Shown in pieces: positions 7,129 through 7,373 of a stretch of 7,373 nt of DNA. Location of the stretch: contig NHCU01000055.1 in NCBI GenBank assembly GCA_002167365.1, positions 1 through 7,373 of the forward strand. Reading direction: 5' to 3'. Position 1 is the first letter of the stretch; the number at the start of each line of letters is the position of its first letter. The DNA is from Betaproteobacteria bacterium TMED41 (GTDB lineage: Bacteria; Pseudomonadota; Gammaproteobacteria; Burkholderiales; Burkholderiaceae_A). Position numbers and translations under genes: made by a program. A model generated the notes under the pieces. The model was not told where the DNA came from and made no database searches. It worked only from the letters and a program-made list of their open reading frames with translations.

Positions 7129-7373
7129 TGTGCATTATCCTCACTACTAAATTTGATTTCCCTAACTGAGGATTTATGCTCTTTTAATCTCAAAGAATCC
7201 CATATTTCTAAATAGTCACCAACACCCAACAAAACAATTTCTTTTTGAATTGCAGCTCCCTCTCTTAAAACGGAATTGATTAATACTCTTCCCGATCTAT
7301 CAAGTTCAGGAGTATCACTAAGTCCAAGCCAAAATCGCTTTTGAGCATTTGTACCATTTTTTTTCAAACCCTC
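7125..7373 (-). CDS. mraZ: MraZ, C-terminal part (5' end cut off by window)
   Basis: Transcriptional regulator of the dcw operon, known in other bacteria to bind repeats in its own promoter region through two AbrB-like domains. Only the last 82 codons and stop are visible, about half of the usual 145-150 residues; the frame is open through position 7373, and the TTG at 7367 is an internal codon, not a start. The second AbrB-like domain is recognisable by DRSGRV, followed by VLLGVGDYLEIWD, which matches the C-terminal LLG-G-ELWD pattern of the family. The first domain, the promoter and the MraZ operator repeats would lie beyond the window. The stop overlaps the rsmH GTG by 4 bases (GTGA). Shortness makes the call less sure than its neighbours, but motif and gene order agree. 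Confidence 0.9.
   Translation of the reverse strand, partial: EGLKKNGTNAQKRFWLGLSDTPELDRSGRVLINSVLREGAAIQKEIVLLGVGDYLEIWDSLRLKEHKSSVREIKFSSEDNAQ
7138..7142 (-). promoter_or_regulatory. Ribosome binding site of rsmH
   Basis: GAGGA on the minus strand, within the last codons of mraZ, lies 9 bases from the rsmH GTG. It is the strongest Shine-Dalgarno seen here and decides the GTG start of rsmH. Confidence 0.7.

Larger units (their letters stand above)
1..7373 (-). other. dcw (division and cell wall) operon segment
   Basis: Seven genes run in the same direction in the order mraZ, rsmH, ftsL, ftsI, murE, murF, mraY, the ancestral proteobacterial order. Five junctions overlap and the sixth has 10 bases between genes, so no space exists for a terminator and no separate promoter is evident; promoters inside the coding regions cannot be excluded by eye. 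The main promoter should lie upstream of mraZ, outside the window. Confidence 0.9.

Noticed and set aside
6962..7144. Minus-strand 60-codon frame with an ATG just upstream of the rsmH start
   Set aside because: It is out of frame with rsmH and encodes nothing recognisable, whereas the GTG frame gives the conserved HIPVL start and SAM motif. The ATG merely lies near the same ribosome site.
1..7373. A novel defence, mobile or biosynthetic system
   Set aside because: All coding capacity is accounted for by seven standard dcw genes in their usual order, with no gene-sized gap left over.

Overview
This window is a block of the division and cell-wall (dcw) cluster of a Gram-negative bacterium, read entirely from the minus strand. 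In transcription order (right to left) it holds mraZ (5' part missing), rsmH/mraW, ftsL, ftsI, murE, murF and mraY (3' part missing). Both end genes are cut by the window edges, not broken. No RNA gene, mobile element, CRISPR array, terminator or internal promoter could be supported, and no gene-free stretch exceeds 10 bases.

The organism looks like a low-G+C betaproteobacterium. This rests on remembered family patterns, not on a search: the MraY N-terminus (LTLRAVMA, GPWVIKFL), the MraY stretch ending in IPGAGEL, the MurF segment NAHREHQEF and the MurE segment EASSIGL all resemble betaproteobacterial homologues more than E. coli. MurE carries the DNPR motif of meso-diaminopimelate-adding enzymes, as expected for a Gram-negative wall. 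The AT-rich bases, Lys/Asn-rich proteins, many A8-A10 runs and extreme gene packing fit a streamlined free-living or host-associated lineage; a marine low-G+C betaproteobacterium is one guess.

Layout: 7125-7373 MraZ C-terminal half; 6109-7128 RsmH (16S rRNA C1402 N4-methylase); 5843-6112 FtsL (divisome membrane protein); 4072-5853 FtsI/PBP3 (septal transpeptidase); 2438-4075 MurE; 972-2441 MurF; 1-961 MraY. Five of the six junctions overlap (four by 4 bases of the NTGA type, one by 11 bases) and the sixth has a 10-base gap, so this is one polycistronic, probably translationally coupled unit. MurE and MurF finish the UDP-MurNAc-pentapeptide in the cytoplasm, MraY moves it to undecaprenyl phosphate to give lipid I, and FtsL and FtsI act at the septum where the finished lipid II is used. 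By the usual cluster order, murD, ftsW, murG, murC, ddl, ftsQ, ftsA and ftsZ would be expected beyond position 1.

I did not find an undescribed system. The points worth a second look are small: start-codon and coupling pattern, homopolymer runs inside essential genes, and substitutions at normally conserved positions in MurE and MurF.
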